Positions 17,813 through 27,852 of a stretch of DNA of 64,000 nt are shown piece by piece; positions within the stretch are counted from its first letter, which is position 1; each line of letters opens with the position of its first letter. Below the pieces are notes generated by a model. That model did not search any database and was not told where the DNA came from. It saw only the letters and a program-made list of their open reading frames with translations. The stretch covers positions 124,001 to 188,000 of the forward strand of contig JAJQRF010000001.1 of NCBI GenBank assembly GCA_021228405.1, given 5' to 3'. Source of the DNA: Pyrinomonadaceae bacterium (GTDB lineage: Bacteria > Acidobacteriota > Blastocatellia > Pyrinomonadales > Pyrinomonadaceae). Position numbers and translations under genes: made by a program.

Positions 17813-19528
17813 CTATTTTTTATTTACTATCCCCGAACCTTCCCTGATAGTTATAAATTGATTCACGTCAATATTTTCGAGCGTTTCCGTTTGCCCGTTC
17901 GTCCATAAAATCTCGATCTTTTTGACGGTTTTATTCGTGCCGAGTCCAAAATTCAAACGCGAATCATTGACCGAATAATAACTGTTACTGCTTCTCACCT
18001 CGTCCGTCTGCGTGCCGTCATCGGCAATTATTTTAATGCGCGAACCGACCGCGGAACGATTGGATTTAGTGCCGATGAGTTTTATCTTTAACCAGTTGTT
18101 TCCCGATTTTGAATCGTTGCGAATCAACTCGGGAGAAGCATTTACGGGATTGATAACGATGTCCGTATCGCCGTCGTTATCGAAATCACCGAATGCCGCG
18201 CCGCGTCCCGGAATATTTTCCATCACCGCACCACCGATCTTGACCGAAATATCGGCAAACTTCCCGTTGCGCAGATTTTGATACAAAACTTTCCGCTGTG
18301 AATATCCGGCTTCGGTCGTGAGCTTTTCGACTTCGGGATAAACGTGCCCGTTGACCTGAAAAATATCGAGCCAGCCGTCATTGTCCAAATCGACGAATCC
18401 GACACCCCAACCGAGCCATTTCGTATTTAAACCGAGTCCTGCCGGGAAAGTCACGTCGTCGAAAACGCCTTTGCCGACATTGCGGTAAAGCGTGGTCGTG
18501 TCGCCCGCAAAATTCGTTTTGACGATGTCGAGCCAACCGTCGCGGTCGAAATCGCCGACCGAAACGCCCATTCCCGCCTGCGGTTTCCCGTCAACCGAAT
18601 AAGCACAGCCCGCTTCGAGCGCGATGTCCGTGAAAGTCCCGTTTTTGTTGTTGCGGTAAAGAATCGCAGGCGCGGAATCGTTAGCAACGTAAATATCTTG
18701 AAAATTGTCATTGTCAAAATCCGCCGCGATTGCGCCGAGCGCGTAGGTTCCGTCGGTTTTGCGCATTCCCGACTTTTCCGAAATGTCCGTAAAAGTCCCG
18801 TTCCCATTATTCTGGAACAACATATTTACGCCACCCGTCAATCCCGGCGGACCGCACGCAACCGTCAAACCTTTGTATAAACACGGTCCGGTTTCGGGTA
18901 AGGGCGCGGTTTTCAAATCGAGATCGATATAGCTCCCGACAAAAAGATCGAGATCGCCGTCGCGGTCAAAATCGAGAAATGAAGAACCCGAAGCCCATCT
19001 CGATTTATTGTTTGCTACGCCCGCTTTTTCCGCCGTTTCCGTAAACGTGCCGTTGCCGTTGTTTTTGTAAAGCGCATTTTTGCCGAAACACGAAACGAAA
19101 ATATCGTCAAAACCGTCATTGTCGTAATCGCCGACCGTTGCGGCTTGTCCCCAATTGGTGCGCGTCAAACCCGCTTTAGCGGTTACGTCTTCAAAAGTTC
19201 CGTTTCCTTTGTTGCGAAAAAGCCGATTCGTCGGCGTTTCGACATTTTTCGGCAAAGCGTCCAGCCGTGTTCCGTTGACGAAAAAAATGTCCTGCCAGCC
19301 GTCGTTATCGTAATCGATAAAAGCCGCGCCCGTTCCCGTCGTTTCGAGCAAATAGCGATTTTTCTTTTCGTCGCCGTAGATCGTTTTGAAATCGATTCCC
19401 GCCTGTTTTGCAACGTTCGTTAAAGAAACGGCAAACGGATTTTCAGCAACATTCTGCGCCTGACTGTCGAAAGCAAATGCAAAAATCAATACCTGAAGAC
19501 TGAAAATTTTAACCGCTAAATTCTTCAT
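17813..19528 (-). CDS. CRTAC1-type secreted protein (FG-GAP/VCBS + ASPIC/UnbV)
   Basis: A 571-residue exported protein. A signal peptide (residues 1-24, ending SQAQ) is followed by seven calcium-loop repeats of the form DxDxDGxxDI (DYDNDGWQDIFFVNG to DFDNDGDTDIVINPV), which build an integrin-like propeller. The C-terminal ~90 residues match ASPIC/UnbV (SNRSAVGSRIKI, then FGLGTNKTVKKIEILW). Its ATG overlaps the stop of the upstream paralogue by 4 bp (ATGA), implying translational coupling. Family function is unknown; extracellular or cell-surface and Ca-dependent is likely. Confidence 0.92.
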   Translation of the reverse strand: MKNLAVKIFSLQVLIFAFAFDSQAQNVAENPFAVSLTNVAKQAGIDFKTIYGDEKKNRYLLETTGTGAAFIDYDNDGWQDIFFVNGTRLDALPKNVETPTNRLFRNKGNGTFEDVTAKAGLTRTNWGQAATVGDYDNDGFDDIFVSCFGKNALYKNNGNGTFTETAEKAGVANNKSRWASGSSFLDFDRDGDLDLFVGSYIDLDLKTAPLPETGPCLYKGLTVACGPPGLTGGVNMLFQNNGNGTFTDISEKSGMRKTDGTYALGAIAADFDNDNFQDIYVANDSAPAILYRNNKNGTFTDIALEAGCAYSVDGKPQAGMGVSVGDFDRDGWLDIVKTNFAGDTTTLYRNVGKGVFDDVTFPAGLGLNTKWLGWGVGFVDLDNDGWLDIFQVNGHVYPEVEKLTTEAGYSQRKVLYQNLRNGKFADISVKIGGAVMENIPGRGAAFGDFDNDGDTDIVINPVNASPELIRNDSKSGNNWLKIKLIGTKSNRSAVGSRIKIIADDGTQTDEVRSSNSYYSVNDSRLNFGLGTNKTVKKIEILWTNGQTETLENIDVNQFITIREGSGIVNKK

Positions 19529-21222
19529 TTGATTATCCCGCTTCCCTCTTTGATCGTTACGATCTGATTTGCCGATACGTTTTTCACTGTTTCGATTTGC
19601 CCGTTTGCCCAGCGAATTTCGATTGAATCGATCTTTTTCTCATTGCCGAGCCCGAAATGCAGACGCGGATCGTTGTAGGAATAATAACTCGTCTGTGCCG
19701 TCAGCTCCTGCATTTGAACTTTTTCACCGATTTTTACCGTCACCCGCGAGCCGACGGCGGAACGGTTCGACTTCGTGCCGGTAAGTTTTACCTTTAACCA
19801 GCCATTTTCCGACTTCAGGTTGTTTTGCAGTAACAATGGCGGTTCGTTCATATTCATCACGAGAACGTCGATGTCGCCGTCGTTGTCGAAATCGCCGTAA
19901 GCACTTCCGCGACTCGAACGCGGTTCGGTAATTCCTGCGCCCGCAATCGCCGAAACGTCCTTAAATCTTCCATTTCCGAGGTTTTGATACAAAAGGCGCG
20001 GACTTCGATGCGGATATTCTTTGAAGAATTTTTCGACTTCTGGATAAACATTTCCCGTCACCGTCAAAATATCCTGCCAGCCGTCGTTGTCGAAATCGGC
20101 AAACCCGGTTCCCCATTGAACATAACGCGTATGATCGAAGCCAGCCATTCTGGACGCATCGTCGAAAAATTCCTTTCCGCTATTTTTGTATAAAATCGGC
20201 AAATCGTCGGCAAAATGAGTTTTGAAAATATCGGGAAAACCGTCGTTGTCGTAATCGCCGATCGTCACGCCCATTCCGGCTTGGGCATTGCCGTCTTCGT
20301 TGTAAGCCGTTCCGCTTTCAAGACTTACATCTGAAAAAGTTCCATCCTTGTTATTGCGATACATCGTCGAAGAGGTCGAATCGCAAGCGACATAAATATC
20401 CGTCCAGCCGTCATTGTTAAAATCCGTCACGATCGCCGTCATTGAATAACGTCCCGTCACTTTCGAGATTCCCGATTTTTCCGAAACATCCGTAAAAGTT
20501 CCGTTTCCGTTGTTGCGGTAAAGCAGATTCGTGTCCGTCGGCAAACCTTTCGGACCGCAATTGACGGGAATTCCCTTCCAGAAACAATTTCCGCCTTTGC
20601 CGGGTTCGGGTGCGGTCGCAACGTCGAATTTAAGATAATTTGCGACGAACAGATCGAGCTTTCCGTCACGGTCGAAATCGATGAAAGTCGCGCCCGAACC
20701 CCAACGCGTTCCGCTCGCCGGAAATCCCGATTGTTTCGTAACGTCCTCAAAAGTCCCGTTTCCTTTGTTGCGGTATAAAACGTTCTGCCCGTAATAGGTC
20801 AAAAACAAATCCTCAAATCCGTCATTGTCATAATCGCCGACCGTGATGCCGGAAGCCCAACCCGTTCGGCGTAAATTCGCTTTTTCGGTGATGTCGGTAA
20901 AAGTCCCGTTTCTATTATTTTTATAGAGATGATTCGTCGGTTCCTGTCCTTTTTGAAATCCTTCCAAACGTGTTCCGTTCATTACGAAAACATCAACCCA
21001 GCCGTCATTGTCAAAATCGAAAAAAGCGACCCCGCAACCGTTCGTTTCGATAATGTATTTTTTCGAGTCGATTCCGCCGTAAACAATCGTTTCACGCAAT
21101 CCCGCGCGCGCCGCAATGTCCGTGAACGTCACCGGAAACGGTCTGTTTTCATTATTGTTCCGTGCCGCAGAAAAAACGGCGCAGATTAAAAGTAACAAAA
21201 ACAAAAAATACGTCTTTTTCAT
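19525..21222 (-). CDS. CRTAC1-type secreted protein, paralogue
   Basis: A 565-residue exported paralogue of the next gene, with the same order: signal peptide (FLFLLLLICAVFSAA), seven DxDxDG propeller loops (for example DFDNDGWVDVFVMNG and DFDNDGDIDVLVMNM) and a C-terminal ASPIC/UnbV domain (SNRSAVGSRVTV, FGLGNEKKIDSIEIRW). It overlaps the downstream paralogue by 4 bp. The two probably arose by tandem duplication and may form a hetero-complex. Confidence 0.92.
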   Translation of the reverse strand: MKKTYFLFLLLLICAVFSAARNNNENRPFPVTFTDIAARAGLRETIVYGGIDSKKYIIETNGCGVAFFDFDNDGWVDVFVMNGTRLEGFQKGQEPTNHLYKNNRNGTFTDITEKANLRRTGWASGITVGDYDNDGFEDLFLTYYGQNVLYRNKGNGTFEDVTKQSGFPASGTRWGSGATFIDFDRDGKLDLFVANYLKFDVATAPEPGKGGNCFWKGIPVNCGPKGLPTDTNLLYRNNGNGTFTDVSEKSGISKVTGRYSMTAIVTDFNNDGWTDIYVACDSTSSTMYRNNKDGTFSDVSLESGTAYNEDGNAQAGMGVTIGDYDNDGFPDIFKTHFADDLPILYKNSGKEFFDDASRMAGFDHTRYVQWGTGFADFDNDGWQDILTVTGNVYPEVEKFFKEYPHRSPRLLYQNLGNGRFKDVSAIAGAGITEPRSSRGSAYGDFDNDGDIDVLVMNMNEPPLLLQNNLKSENGWLKVKLTGTKSNRSAVGSRVTVKIGEKVQMQELTAQTSYYSYNDPRLHFGLGNEKKIDSIEIRWANGQIETVKNVSANQIVTIKEGSGIIK

Positions 21223-21255
21223 CTTTAATTCTTACAAGCTAATTGGTCTTACCAA

Positions 21256-22311
21256 TTAAGGTTCCTGTTCGTTTTTTCCGCGTAACTTTTCGGCTAAGGC
21301 AAATTCCGCTTTGGCTTCCTCAAGCTTGCCCGCTTGCTGTAAAACTTGTGCCAAAAGATGATGCGCGCCGAAATTATTCGGATCGATCACCGTCGAACGA
21401 CGGAGAAGGTTTTCGGCATTTCCCAAATCTTTTTTCTTGAAATAAACTTTTCCCAGAACGATGTAAGGTCCGCTGAAAAAAGGATTTATCCATATCGAAC
21501 GCTGAAGCGGCGGAATCGCTTCTTCCCATTTCAACTGCCTGGAATATGCCTCGCCTAAACGATAATAAGCCATTCCGCTCGCCGGATTAATAGCGATTTC
21601 CTGTTTCAAAAATTCGATTCCTTTGTCGATCTCGGCACGATAAATCGCCAGTTCGCCCAAAACGAAACGGACTTCGGGAAGTTTCGGGTCGAGTTCGATC
21701 GCTTTGTTCAATTCAACTTCGGCAGTTTCTTCAAACTGCTGACGCATGTGCATTTTTGCGTTCAGCAAATATGCCGAAGCGGAGTTTGTTGGAACTTTAA
21801 ACAATCTGGAAAATATTTCACGCGATTTTACGGGTTGCCTCGTCTGAATATAGCTGACCCCGAGAGCATAAGCAATTTCTCCATTGTCCGGCTGCTGCTG
21901 AAAAATTTGCTCAAAATACGGGATCGAATCGCCAAGTTGTCCTAAAATATAATGTGATAATCCCAATATTTGAATAGCTTGCACAGATTCGGGAGAGTTT
22001 TTTTGAAGCTGATTCACGATCGGTTTCAGGCTCTCGATCGCTTTCGGGTAATTGCCCAGCGAATATTGAATTTTGCCGATCCAAAATTTTATCTGAATGT
22101 TTTGCGGTTCATCTGTCAATGCTTTGAGGAGAATATTTAGCGCAGTGGTCGAATCGCCTTTTGAAACTGAAACCTGCGCCGCATCAATCGCTTTTTTCAC
22201 AGCTTCATCCGAAATGTTGCCAACGGTTTGAGCTGACAAAAACACCGAAAAAATCAGTATAACGGCAAAAATTTTCAGTAATGCGGTAAATTGCATAATA
22301 GGTTTTTCCAT
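21256..22311 (-). CDS. Exported TPR protein (first gene of CRTAC1 operon)
   Basis: About 351 residues if the Met at 22311 is used. Other in-frame Mets exist at 22296 and 22359 and none has a strong ribosome site; 22296 and 22311 both leave a good signal peptide (LLKIFAVILIFSVFLSAQ). About eight TPRs follow (for example FWIGKIQYSLGNYPKAIESL and FGAHHLLAQVLQQAGKLEEA). The gene is 33 bp upstream of the CRTAC1 paralogue and opens the operon, which is divergent from the TonB-dependent receptor at 22767. Confidence 0.85.
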   Translation of the reverse strand: MEKPIMQFTALLKIFAVILIFSVFLSAQTVGNISDEAVKKAIDAAQVSVSKGDSTTALNILLKALTDEPQNIQIKFWIGKIQYSLGNYPKAIESLKPIVNQLQKNSPESVQAIQILGLSHYILGQLGDSIPYFEQIFQQQPDNGEIAYALGVSYIQTRQPVKSREIFSRLFKVPTNSASAYLLNAKMHMRQQFEETAEVELNKAIELDPKLPEVRFVLGELAIYRAEIDKGIEFLKQEIAINPASGMAYYRLGEAYSRQLKWEEAIPPLQRSIWINPFFSGPYIVLGKVYFKKKDLGNAENLLRRSTVIDPNNFGAHHLLAQVLQQAGKLEEAKAEFALAEKLRGKNEQEP

Positions 22312-22766
22312 TTGAAATAAAACATTCATTCGGTAACAAAAACTAACAGTCGGCGGCAATCAAATTCAGTTTGAATTTTCCATATTTTTGGAAATTTTTC
22401 AAAAATATGATTTACCTGTTGATTTTATGCGGAAAAATTTCTAGAATGAAATCCCTCCGATAATTTTATATTTAATTCATTTTCAAGCTATTTTAGCAAA
22501 AATTTAACTTATCGCTTTTTCTGGATTAAAATTTGCCTGAAAATTAATCTAATCAGCTTTAATGTAATTTCTTTGTAAAAGTCGGGTAAAGCATTATATA
22601 ACCAAAAAATAAAATTTGCTTTAATTTTTTGGTTAAAATATTATACGAAAGTTAGTTTGTTTTCCAAACAAACTAACAGGCATTTTTCAAACAAGTCGGG
22701 GCAGGTCTATTCCTAATAGCTGTTTTTGTAGGTAAATTTCTAAAAAATATAACGGAGGTTTTTCGA
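22312..22766. promoter_or_regulatory. Divergent control region with two consecutive hairpins
   Basis: This AT-rich region separates the TPR/CRTAC1 operon from the receptor gene. Two inverted repeats lie on the receptor side: 22600-22634 (11-bp arms AACCAAAAAAT / ATTTTTTGGTT) and 22651-22677 (12-bp arms GTTAGTTTGTTT / AAACAAACTAAC, 3-nt loop). The first is followed by few T's, so neither is a classic terminator in the plus direction. They could be operators or leader hairpins. Confidence 0.5.
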
Positions 22767-25700
22767 ATGACTAAGAATCATTTGTTGATGTTAGCGACAA
22801 TTTTACTTTTGTCATTAACATATATTCCGCAACAAATTCAGGCACAGGCAGTTTATGGAAGTTTGTCTGGAGTTGTTACGGACAGCTCCGGAGCAGTAAT
22901 AACCGACGCAACCGTGACGATAACCAGCGTCGAAAGAAAAACGGTTGACACAGTTATGACTAACTCCGACGGATATTATCAAAAAGATCGTCTGCTTCCG
23001 GGAACATACACGATTAAGGTTGAAAAACAAGGCTATAAATCGGGTGTTACCAACGATATTACTGTCAGCGTCGATACGCAGACAAAAAACGATATATCGC
23101 TTACGGCGGGCGACGTTGCCGAAGTTGTGACAATTGAAGCGGACGGACAGTTGCTAAAAACTGACCGCGCCGACATTGCCACGACTTTTTCGACTAGGCA
23201 GGTTTCGGAATTGCCGATCCTTGACCGCAATTTTACCAAACTGATCCTGCTGACACCGGGCACACAGCAACAGCTCTGGAACCACGCGGCAAGCGAAAAT
23301 CCGCAAGGTTCGACACAGACAATTGTAAACGGTCAAACTTTCAGCGGAACCGGTTATCAACTCGACGGAACGGACAATCGCGACGTGATTCTGGGAATTA
23401 TCGTCATCAACCCAACTTTCGATTCGGTTGGTGAAACTAAAATCACGTCGTCAAACTATGATGCCGAGTTCGGACAGGCAATCGCGGGTGTGGCTTCGGT
23501 TCAGACAAAAAGCGGAACGAACAGTTTTCGCGGCAGTGTCTTTGAATATCTACAGCGCGACCGTTTCCAAGCCCGCAACCCGTTTTCGCAATCCACGAAG
23601 AATTCTCTGACGGGAAAATTCATTCCTGACACAAAAAGAGATCAATTCGGCGGTTCGATTGGCGGTCCGATCATCAAAAATCGCTTCTTTTTCTTTGGTG
23701 ACTACCAGGGAACGAGAGCAACTCAGGGCGGTTCAAAGCTTTTAACCGTTCCGACCGCTCTCGCGAGAACCGGGAACCTCAGCGAATACGGCGTTCCGAT
23801 CTATAACCCGACGACAAACGCCCAGTATGCCGGAAACATCATTCCGGTTTGCGGAGCGGGACAAACGCCGCAGGCAAACGGATGTTTGTCGCAACAGGCA
23901 ATAAAAGTATTGACTTTAATGCCGACTCCGAACCGGGCGGGTGTCGTTGATAATTTCGTTGCCGCAGGCAGTGAAACATTCAACAACGACATTTTCAATA
24001 TTCGTATCGACAGCCGTTTATCGGAAAGATTGAATATTTTCGGTCGTTTCAGCCGTGCTAAATTCAGTTTGCTCGGTCCGACCTCGTTCGGAAGCGGCGG
24101 CGGACCCGAACTGGTTTCGCTCGGTGGAGCTTCAAAAACGCGTAATATCAGTTTGGCAACCGGATTCGACTACACGCTTTCGCCGACGACGGTTGTTGAC
24201 CTGCGTTTCGGTTTCTTCAACTACAAGGTAAACGTTCTGCCGTTTGACTACGGAACGAAACCGGCAACCGATGCGGGAATTCCGGGATTGAACTTTGATG
24301 ATTTCAGTTCGGGATTATTTGCCGGATTCATAACGGTAAACAATGCCGGATCGCAGGGAAACCGTGATTTTAACTTCGGTTCGGGCTTGGGTGTGAACCG
24401 TTGCAACTGTCCGCTCGATCAGGACGAAAAGCAATATCAGGTGGTTACGAATTTAACGAAAGTTTACGGTAATCACACGTTCAAGTTCGGTGTCGATGTT
24501 CGCAAAGCATTCAACCTGAGAGTTCCGAGCGATTCGCACCGTTCGGGCGAATTATCTTTTTCGAGAGACCGCACGGCGCAAATCGTCGGCGGATTGCCCG
24601 TTGCGGGAACCGGAAACGGGTTAGCCACGTTTCTGATCGGCGATGTCACGTCATTCAAACGCTACGTCAGCACTTCGGTCGATGCGCGTGAAAGTCAGTG
24701 GCGGCATTTTTATTATGGACAGGATACCTGGAAAGTTACGCCTAAATTAACGCTTGCGCTGGGTTTACGCGCGGATGTTTTCAATCCGCAAAAACTGAAC
24801 GCTCCGGGCAACGGCGGATTTCCTAATCTTGAAACCGGAAAGATCGATGTTGCCGGAATCGGAGACATCGACCTTCAGGGAAACATCAAAAACAAGGTAA
24901 ATCTTGCGCCGCGCCTCGGTGTCGCTTATCAGATCAACGATAAGATGGTGCTTCGCGGCGGTTTCGGACGCAGTTTCGATACGGGCGTTTTCGGAACTAT
25001 CTTCGGACACACGGTCACGCAGAATCTTCCCGTCCTGGCTCTTCAGAACCTCGACAACGGAAGCACGAACCGCGTTTTCAATTTATCGTCAGGACCTGCC
25101 GCTCCGACCGGATTTTTCGGTATCACGACGTTACCGAAAAACTGTCCGGCAACCGGATGTATCAATAATACGTCGATTCCGACCACCGGAAGCTTCTTCC
25201 TGCCAGACGGAATCACGGTCAGAACTCTGGCTCCACAGCAAACGGTTCCGCAAGTTGACGCATACAACGTCACTTTCCAATGGGAATTTATGAAAAATTT
25301 CTCGTTTGAAGGTGCGTATGTCGGAAACAAGGGAACGAACGTTTTCGTCGGAGACAACCCTGACCTGAACATCAACCAACCGACCATCGTCGGTTTCGGA
25401 ACCCTGTCGAGAAATGCACGTAAACCGTATTTCCAGAAATTCGGTTGGTCGCAGGACATTCTGCTCTATCAAGGCTACGGTGCGACAAACCGCTATGACT
25501 CGATGCAGTTGAAACTGACCAAGCGATTTGCTGACGGGTATTCGTTCCTGACGCACTATACACTGCAAAAAGCCGTTAATAATGCCGGTGAATATTTCAA
25601 TATCGACCCGAGCATCAATCGCGGAAGAGCCGATTTTGAGAGAACGCATAATTTCGTGTTCACGCAACTTTACGAGCTTCCGTTCGGCAGAAAGCATAAA

Positions 25701-26219
25701 TACTTCAGCGGCATCAGTCGTTTGGCGGACGCATTTGTCGGCGGCTGGCAGATCAACTCGAACACGACCATTCAAAGCGGTTTCCATTTCAACGTAACGT
25801 ATGACGGAGCCGGTGCGGATCGCGACACGGGACCGAATCGACCGAATGTGAACGGAGCGATCAAATACACTCCGGGCGTAAACGGCACGATCGATACGAG
25901 CGTCTTTTCAAAACCGGCAGTCGGCACGTTCGGCAATCTCGAACGCAATGCACTGACCGGTCCGGGATACTGGAGAACGGACGCTTCGATGCTCAAGAAA
26001 TTCTTCTTTAATGAAACGATGAATCTTGAGTTTCGTGTGGAAGTTGTTAATCTGTTCAATACGGTTAACCTCGGTAATCCTGACGGAAACATCGGAAGTT
26101 TTTCGGGACCCGGCGGCGCACTTGTCAAAAATGCCAATGTCGGTAAGAGTAATTCAACTGCGTTCTTCGGAAATGACCCGCAACGCAACCTTCAATTTGC
26201 CTTTAGATTTAACTTCTAA
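22767..26219 (+). CDS. TonB-dependent receptor, Oar-like with carboxypeptidase regulatory domain
   Basis: An 1150-residue outer-membrane receptor. The signal peptide (residues 1-27) is followed by a CarboxypepD_reg-like Ig domain (GSLSGVVTDSSGAVITDATVTI ... PGTYTIKVEKQGY), a TonB plug (around residues 105-230, including ELPILDRNFTKLILLTPG) and a 22-strand barrel ending in the OMP signature FAFRFNF. GGAGG at 22755-22759 sets the ATG. Such receptors are typical of Acidobacteriota and import oligosaccharides or peptides. Its place next to the alpha-glucan genes suggests maltodextrin uptake, which is an inference. Confidence 0.9.
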   Translation: MTKNHLLMLATILLLSLTYIPQQIQAQAVYGSLSGVVTDSSGAVITDATVTITSVERKTVDTVMTNSDGYYQKDRLLPGTYTIKVEKQGYKSGVTNDITVSVDTQTKNDISLTAGDVAEVVTIEADGQLLKTDRADIATTFSTRQVSELPILDRNFTKLILLTPGTQQQLWNHAASENPQGSTQTIVNGQTFSGTGYQLDGTDNRDVILGIIVINPTFDSVGETKITSSNYDAEFGQAIAGVASVQTKSGTNSFRGSVFEYLQRDRFQARNPFSQSTKNSLTGKFIPDTKRDQFGGSIGGPIIKNRFFFFGDYQGTRATQGGSKLLTVPTALARTGNLSEYGVPIYNPTTNAQYAGNIIPVCGAGQTPQANGCLSQQAIKVLTLMPTPNRAGVVDNFVAAGSETFNNDIFNIRIDSRLSERLNIFGRFSRAKFSLLGPTSFGSGGGPELVSLGGASKTRNISLATGFDYTLSPTTVVDLRFGFFNYKVNVLPFDYGTKPATDAGIPGLNFDDFSSGLFAGFITVNNAGSQGNRDFNFGSGLGVNRCNCPLDQDEKQYQVVTNLTKVYGNHTFKFGVDVRKAFNLRVPSDSHRSGELSFSRDRTAQIVGGLPVAGTGNGLATFLIGDVTSFKRYVSTSVDARESQWRHFYYGQDTWKVTPKLTLALGLRADVFNPQKLNAPGNGGFPNLETGKIDVAGIGDIDLQGNIKNKVNLAPRLGVAYQINDKMVLRGGFGRSFDTGVFGTIFGHTVTQNLPVLALQNLDNGSTNRVFNLSSGPAAPTGFFGITTLPKNCPATGCINNTSIPTTGSFFLPDGITVRTLAPQQTVPQVDAYNVTFQWEFMKNFSFEGAYVGNKGTNVFVGDNPDLNINQPTIVGFGTLSRNARKPYFQKFGWSQDILLYQGYGATNRYDSMQLKLTKRFADGYSFLTHYTLQKAVNNAGEYFNIDPSINRGRADFERTHNFVFTQLYELPFGRKHKYFSGISRLADAFVGGWQINSNTTIQSGFHFNVTYDGAGADRDTGPNRPNVNGAIKYTPGVNGTIDTSVFSKPAVGTFGNLERNALTGPGYWRTDASMLKKFFFNETMNLEFRVEVVNLFNTVNLGNPDGNIGSFSGPGGALVKNANVGKSNSTAFFGNDPQRNLQFAFRFNF

Positions 26220-26262
26220 AACGTAAATTGATCGTATGAACACAAAAGTTGATAACTTTTGA

Positions 26263-26298
26263 CAAAAAAGGGAGGTTTTCATTAACTTCCCTTTTTTG
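26263..26298 (+). terminator. Intrinsic terminator after TonB receptor
   Basis: A 15-bp stem with one wobble (CAAAAAAGGGAGGTT with AACTTCCCTTTTTTG) and a 6-nt loop, ending in a T-run. A smaller 8-bp hairpin (26243-26261) precedes it. Confidence 0.85.
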
Positions 26299-26319
26299 AC
26301 CGTTTTTCCGAAGGAAAAC

Positions 26320-26340
26320 TGAAACAATCAGGCTGTTTCA
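26320..26340. promoter_or_regulatory. Candidate operator of the alpha-glucan operon
   Basis: A 7-bp inverted repeat (TGAAACA with TGTTTCA, 7-nt spacer) lies about 118 bp before the MFS gene, past the terminator. It could be a repressor or activator site; no regulator gene is linked. Confidence 0.25.
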
Positions 26341-26457
26341 AAGAGCGGTGCAAATGCGGTTCATCTTTCTCCCGGTTTGAACAGATCAGCAGAATTTTTC
26401 GGATAATTCACAGTTAATATCCGTTTTTTCAATCTCTGCGTAAGGTGCAATAAAATT

Positions 26458-27828
26458 ATGAACTTAAAGCAAAAACCAATGCTCACATTCTGGCAAATCT
26501 GGAATATGAGTTTCGGCTTTCTGGGGATTCAATACGGATTCGGTTTGCAACAAGCGAACCTGAGTCCGATTTTTCGTTATCTCGGAGCAGAAGAAGACAA
26601 ACTTCCGATTCTCTGGCTTGCCGGACCGATCACGGGTCTGGTCATCCAACCGATCATCGGAGCGATCAGCGACGGAACGTGGGGCAGATGGGGCAGGCGA
26701 AAACCTTTTTTCGTGATCGGTGCATTGACCGGAAGCGTGGCGGTAATGATGATGCCGTATTCGCCGTATTTATGGATGGCGGTCGGTTTGTTTTGGATTC
26801 TGGACGCTTCGATGAACACGGCAATGGAACCGTATCGCGCCTTGATCGGCGATAAACTCAATGACCAACAGCGCACGCTCGGATTTTCGGTGCAGACATT
26901 TATGATCGCCGGCGGACAAATTCTTGCCGGGATGATGCCGACTTTGCTTTTATATTACGGAATCTCAAAGGAATCGGTAAATAACACGGTTCCCGACATC
27001 GTGAAATATTCTTTCGTCATCGGCGTGGTCGCAATGCTCGTGACGGTTATCTGGACGGCTCTCACGACAACCGAATATCCGCCCGAGGACATTGAAGAAT
27101 TCAAACGGCAAAAAGCGGAAAAAGGTGGAGTTTTTCACGCTTTCGGCGAAATTTGGGATGCCGTTACCAATATGCCGAAGGTGATCAAGCAAATTTGGTG
27201 GGTAAAACTTTTTACGTGGTATGGAATGCCTTTGATGTGGCAATACCTCGCTCTTTCGATCGCGCGGCATTGTTTCAACGCCCCGACCAAAGATTCGCCC
27301 GGGTTTGCCGAGGGTTCGGCAAAAGGCGGCGTGGCTCTGACGGTGATGAACATCACGACCGTCATAATGGCATTTTTAATTCCTTCGATCGTCAAAAACA
27401 TCGGCACACGGCTGACTTATGCAATCTTTCTGGCAATCGGCGGTTTCGGATTCATTTCAATGTTGTTCACGGAAAATCTTTACGTAGTCTACGGCGGAAT
27501 GGTCGGTGTCGGCATCGGTTGGTCGGCGATCATCACGATTCCGTTTATTATGACCACTTCCGTCGTTCCGCCGTCGCGAACGGGCGTTTATATGGGACTT
27601 TTGAACGCATTTATCTGTATTCCGCAAATTCTGGAAATGCTTACGCTCGGTTTTTATTACGATTCGCTTCTGAAAGGCGATCCGCGCAATGCGATCGTGC
27701 TCGCCGGGATTTGTCTGGTTCTAGGCGCGGTGGCGTGTTTATTCATTTCCAAAGAAGTCGAAACATCGCCCGCGACGGATGAAACTTTGGGAGCCGAAAC
27801 AACGGGCATCACTATGTCGGAAGCGTAA
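26458..27828 (+). CDS. MFS sugar transporter, SLC45/maltose-type
   Basis: A 456-residue inner-membrane protein with about twelve hydrophobic helices. The MFS signature between helices 2 and 3 reads SDGTWGRWGRRKPF, as in SLC45-type sucrose/maltose carriers (plants, animals and the Caulobacter maltose carrier MalY). An MDASMN/EPYR region follows. AAGGTG precedes the ATG. It is the first gene of the operon and is followed after 24 bp by an alpha-glucosidase without signal peptide. Proton-coupled import of maltose or short maltodextrins is the natural inference. Confidence 0.88.
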   Translation: MNLKQKPMLTFWQIWNMSFGFLGIQYGFGLQQANLSPIFRYLGAEEDKLPILWLAGPITGLVIQPIIGAISDGTWGRWGRRKPFFVIGALTGSVAVMMMPYSPYLWMAVGLFWILDASMNTAMEPYRALIGDKLNDQQRTLGFSVQTFMIAGGQILAGMMPTLLLYYGISKESVNNTVPDIVKYSFVIGVVAMLVTVIWTALTTTEYPPEDIEEFKRQKAEKGGVFHAFGEIWDAVTNMPKVIKQIWWVKLFTWYGMPLMWQYLALSIARHCFNAPTKDSPGFAEGSAKGGVALTVMNITTVIMAFLIPSIVKNIGTRLTYAIFLAIGGFGFISMLFTENLYVVYGGMVGVGIGWSAIITIPFIMTTSVVPPSRTGVYMGLLNAFICIPQILEMLTLGFYYDSLLKGDPRNAIVLAGICLVLGAVACLFISKEVETSPATDETLGAETTGITMSEA

Positions 27829-27852
27829 ATTATTCACGATTTTGAGGATTTT

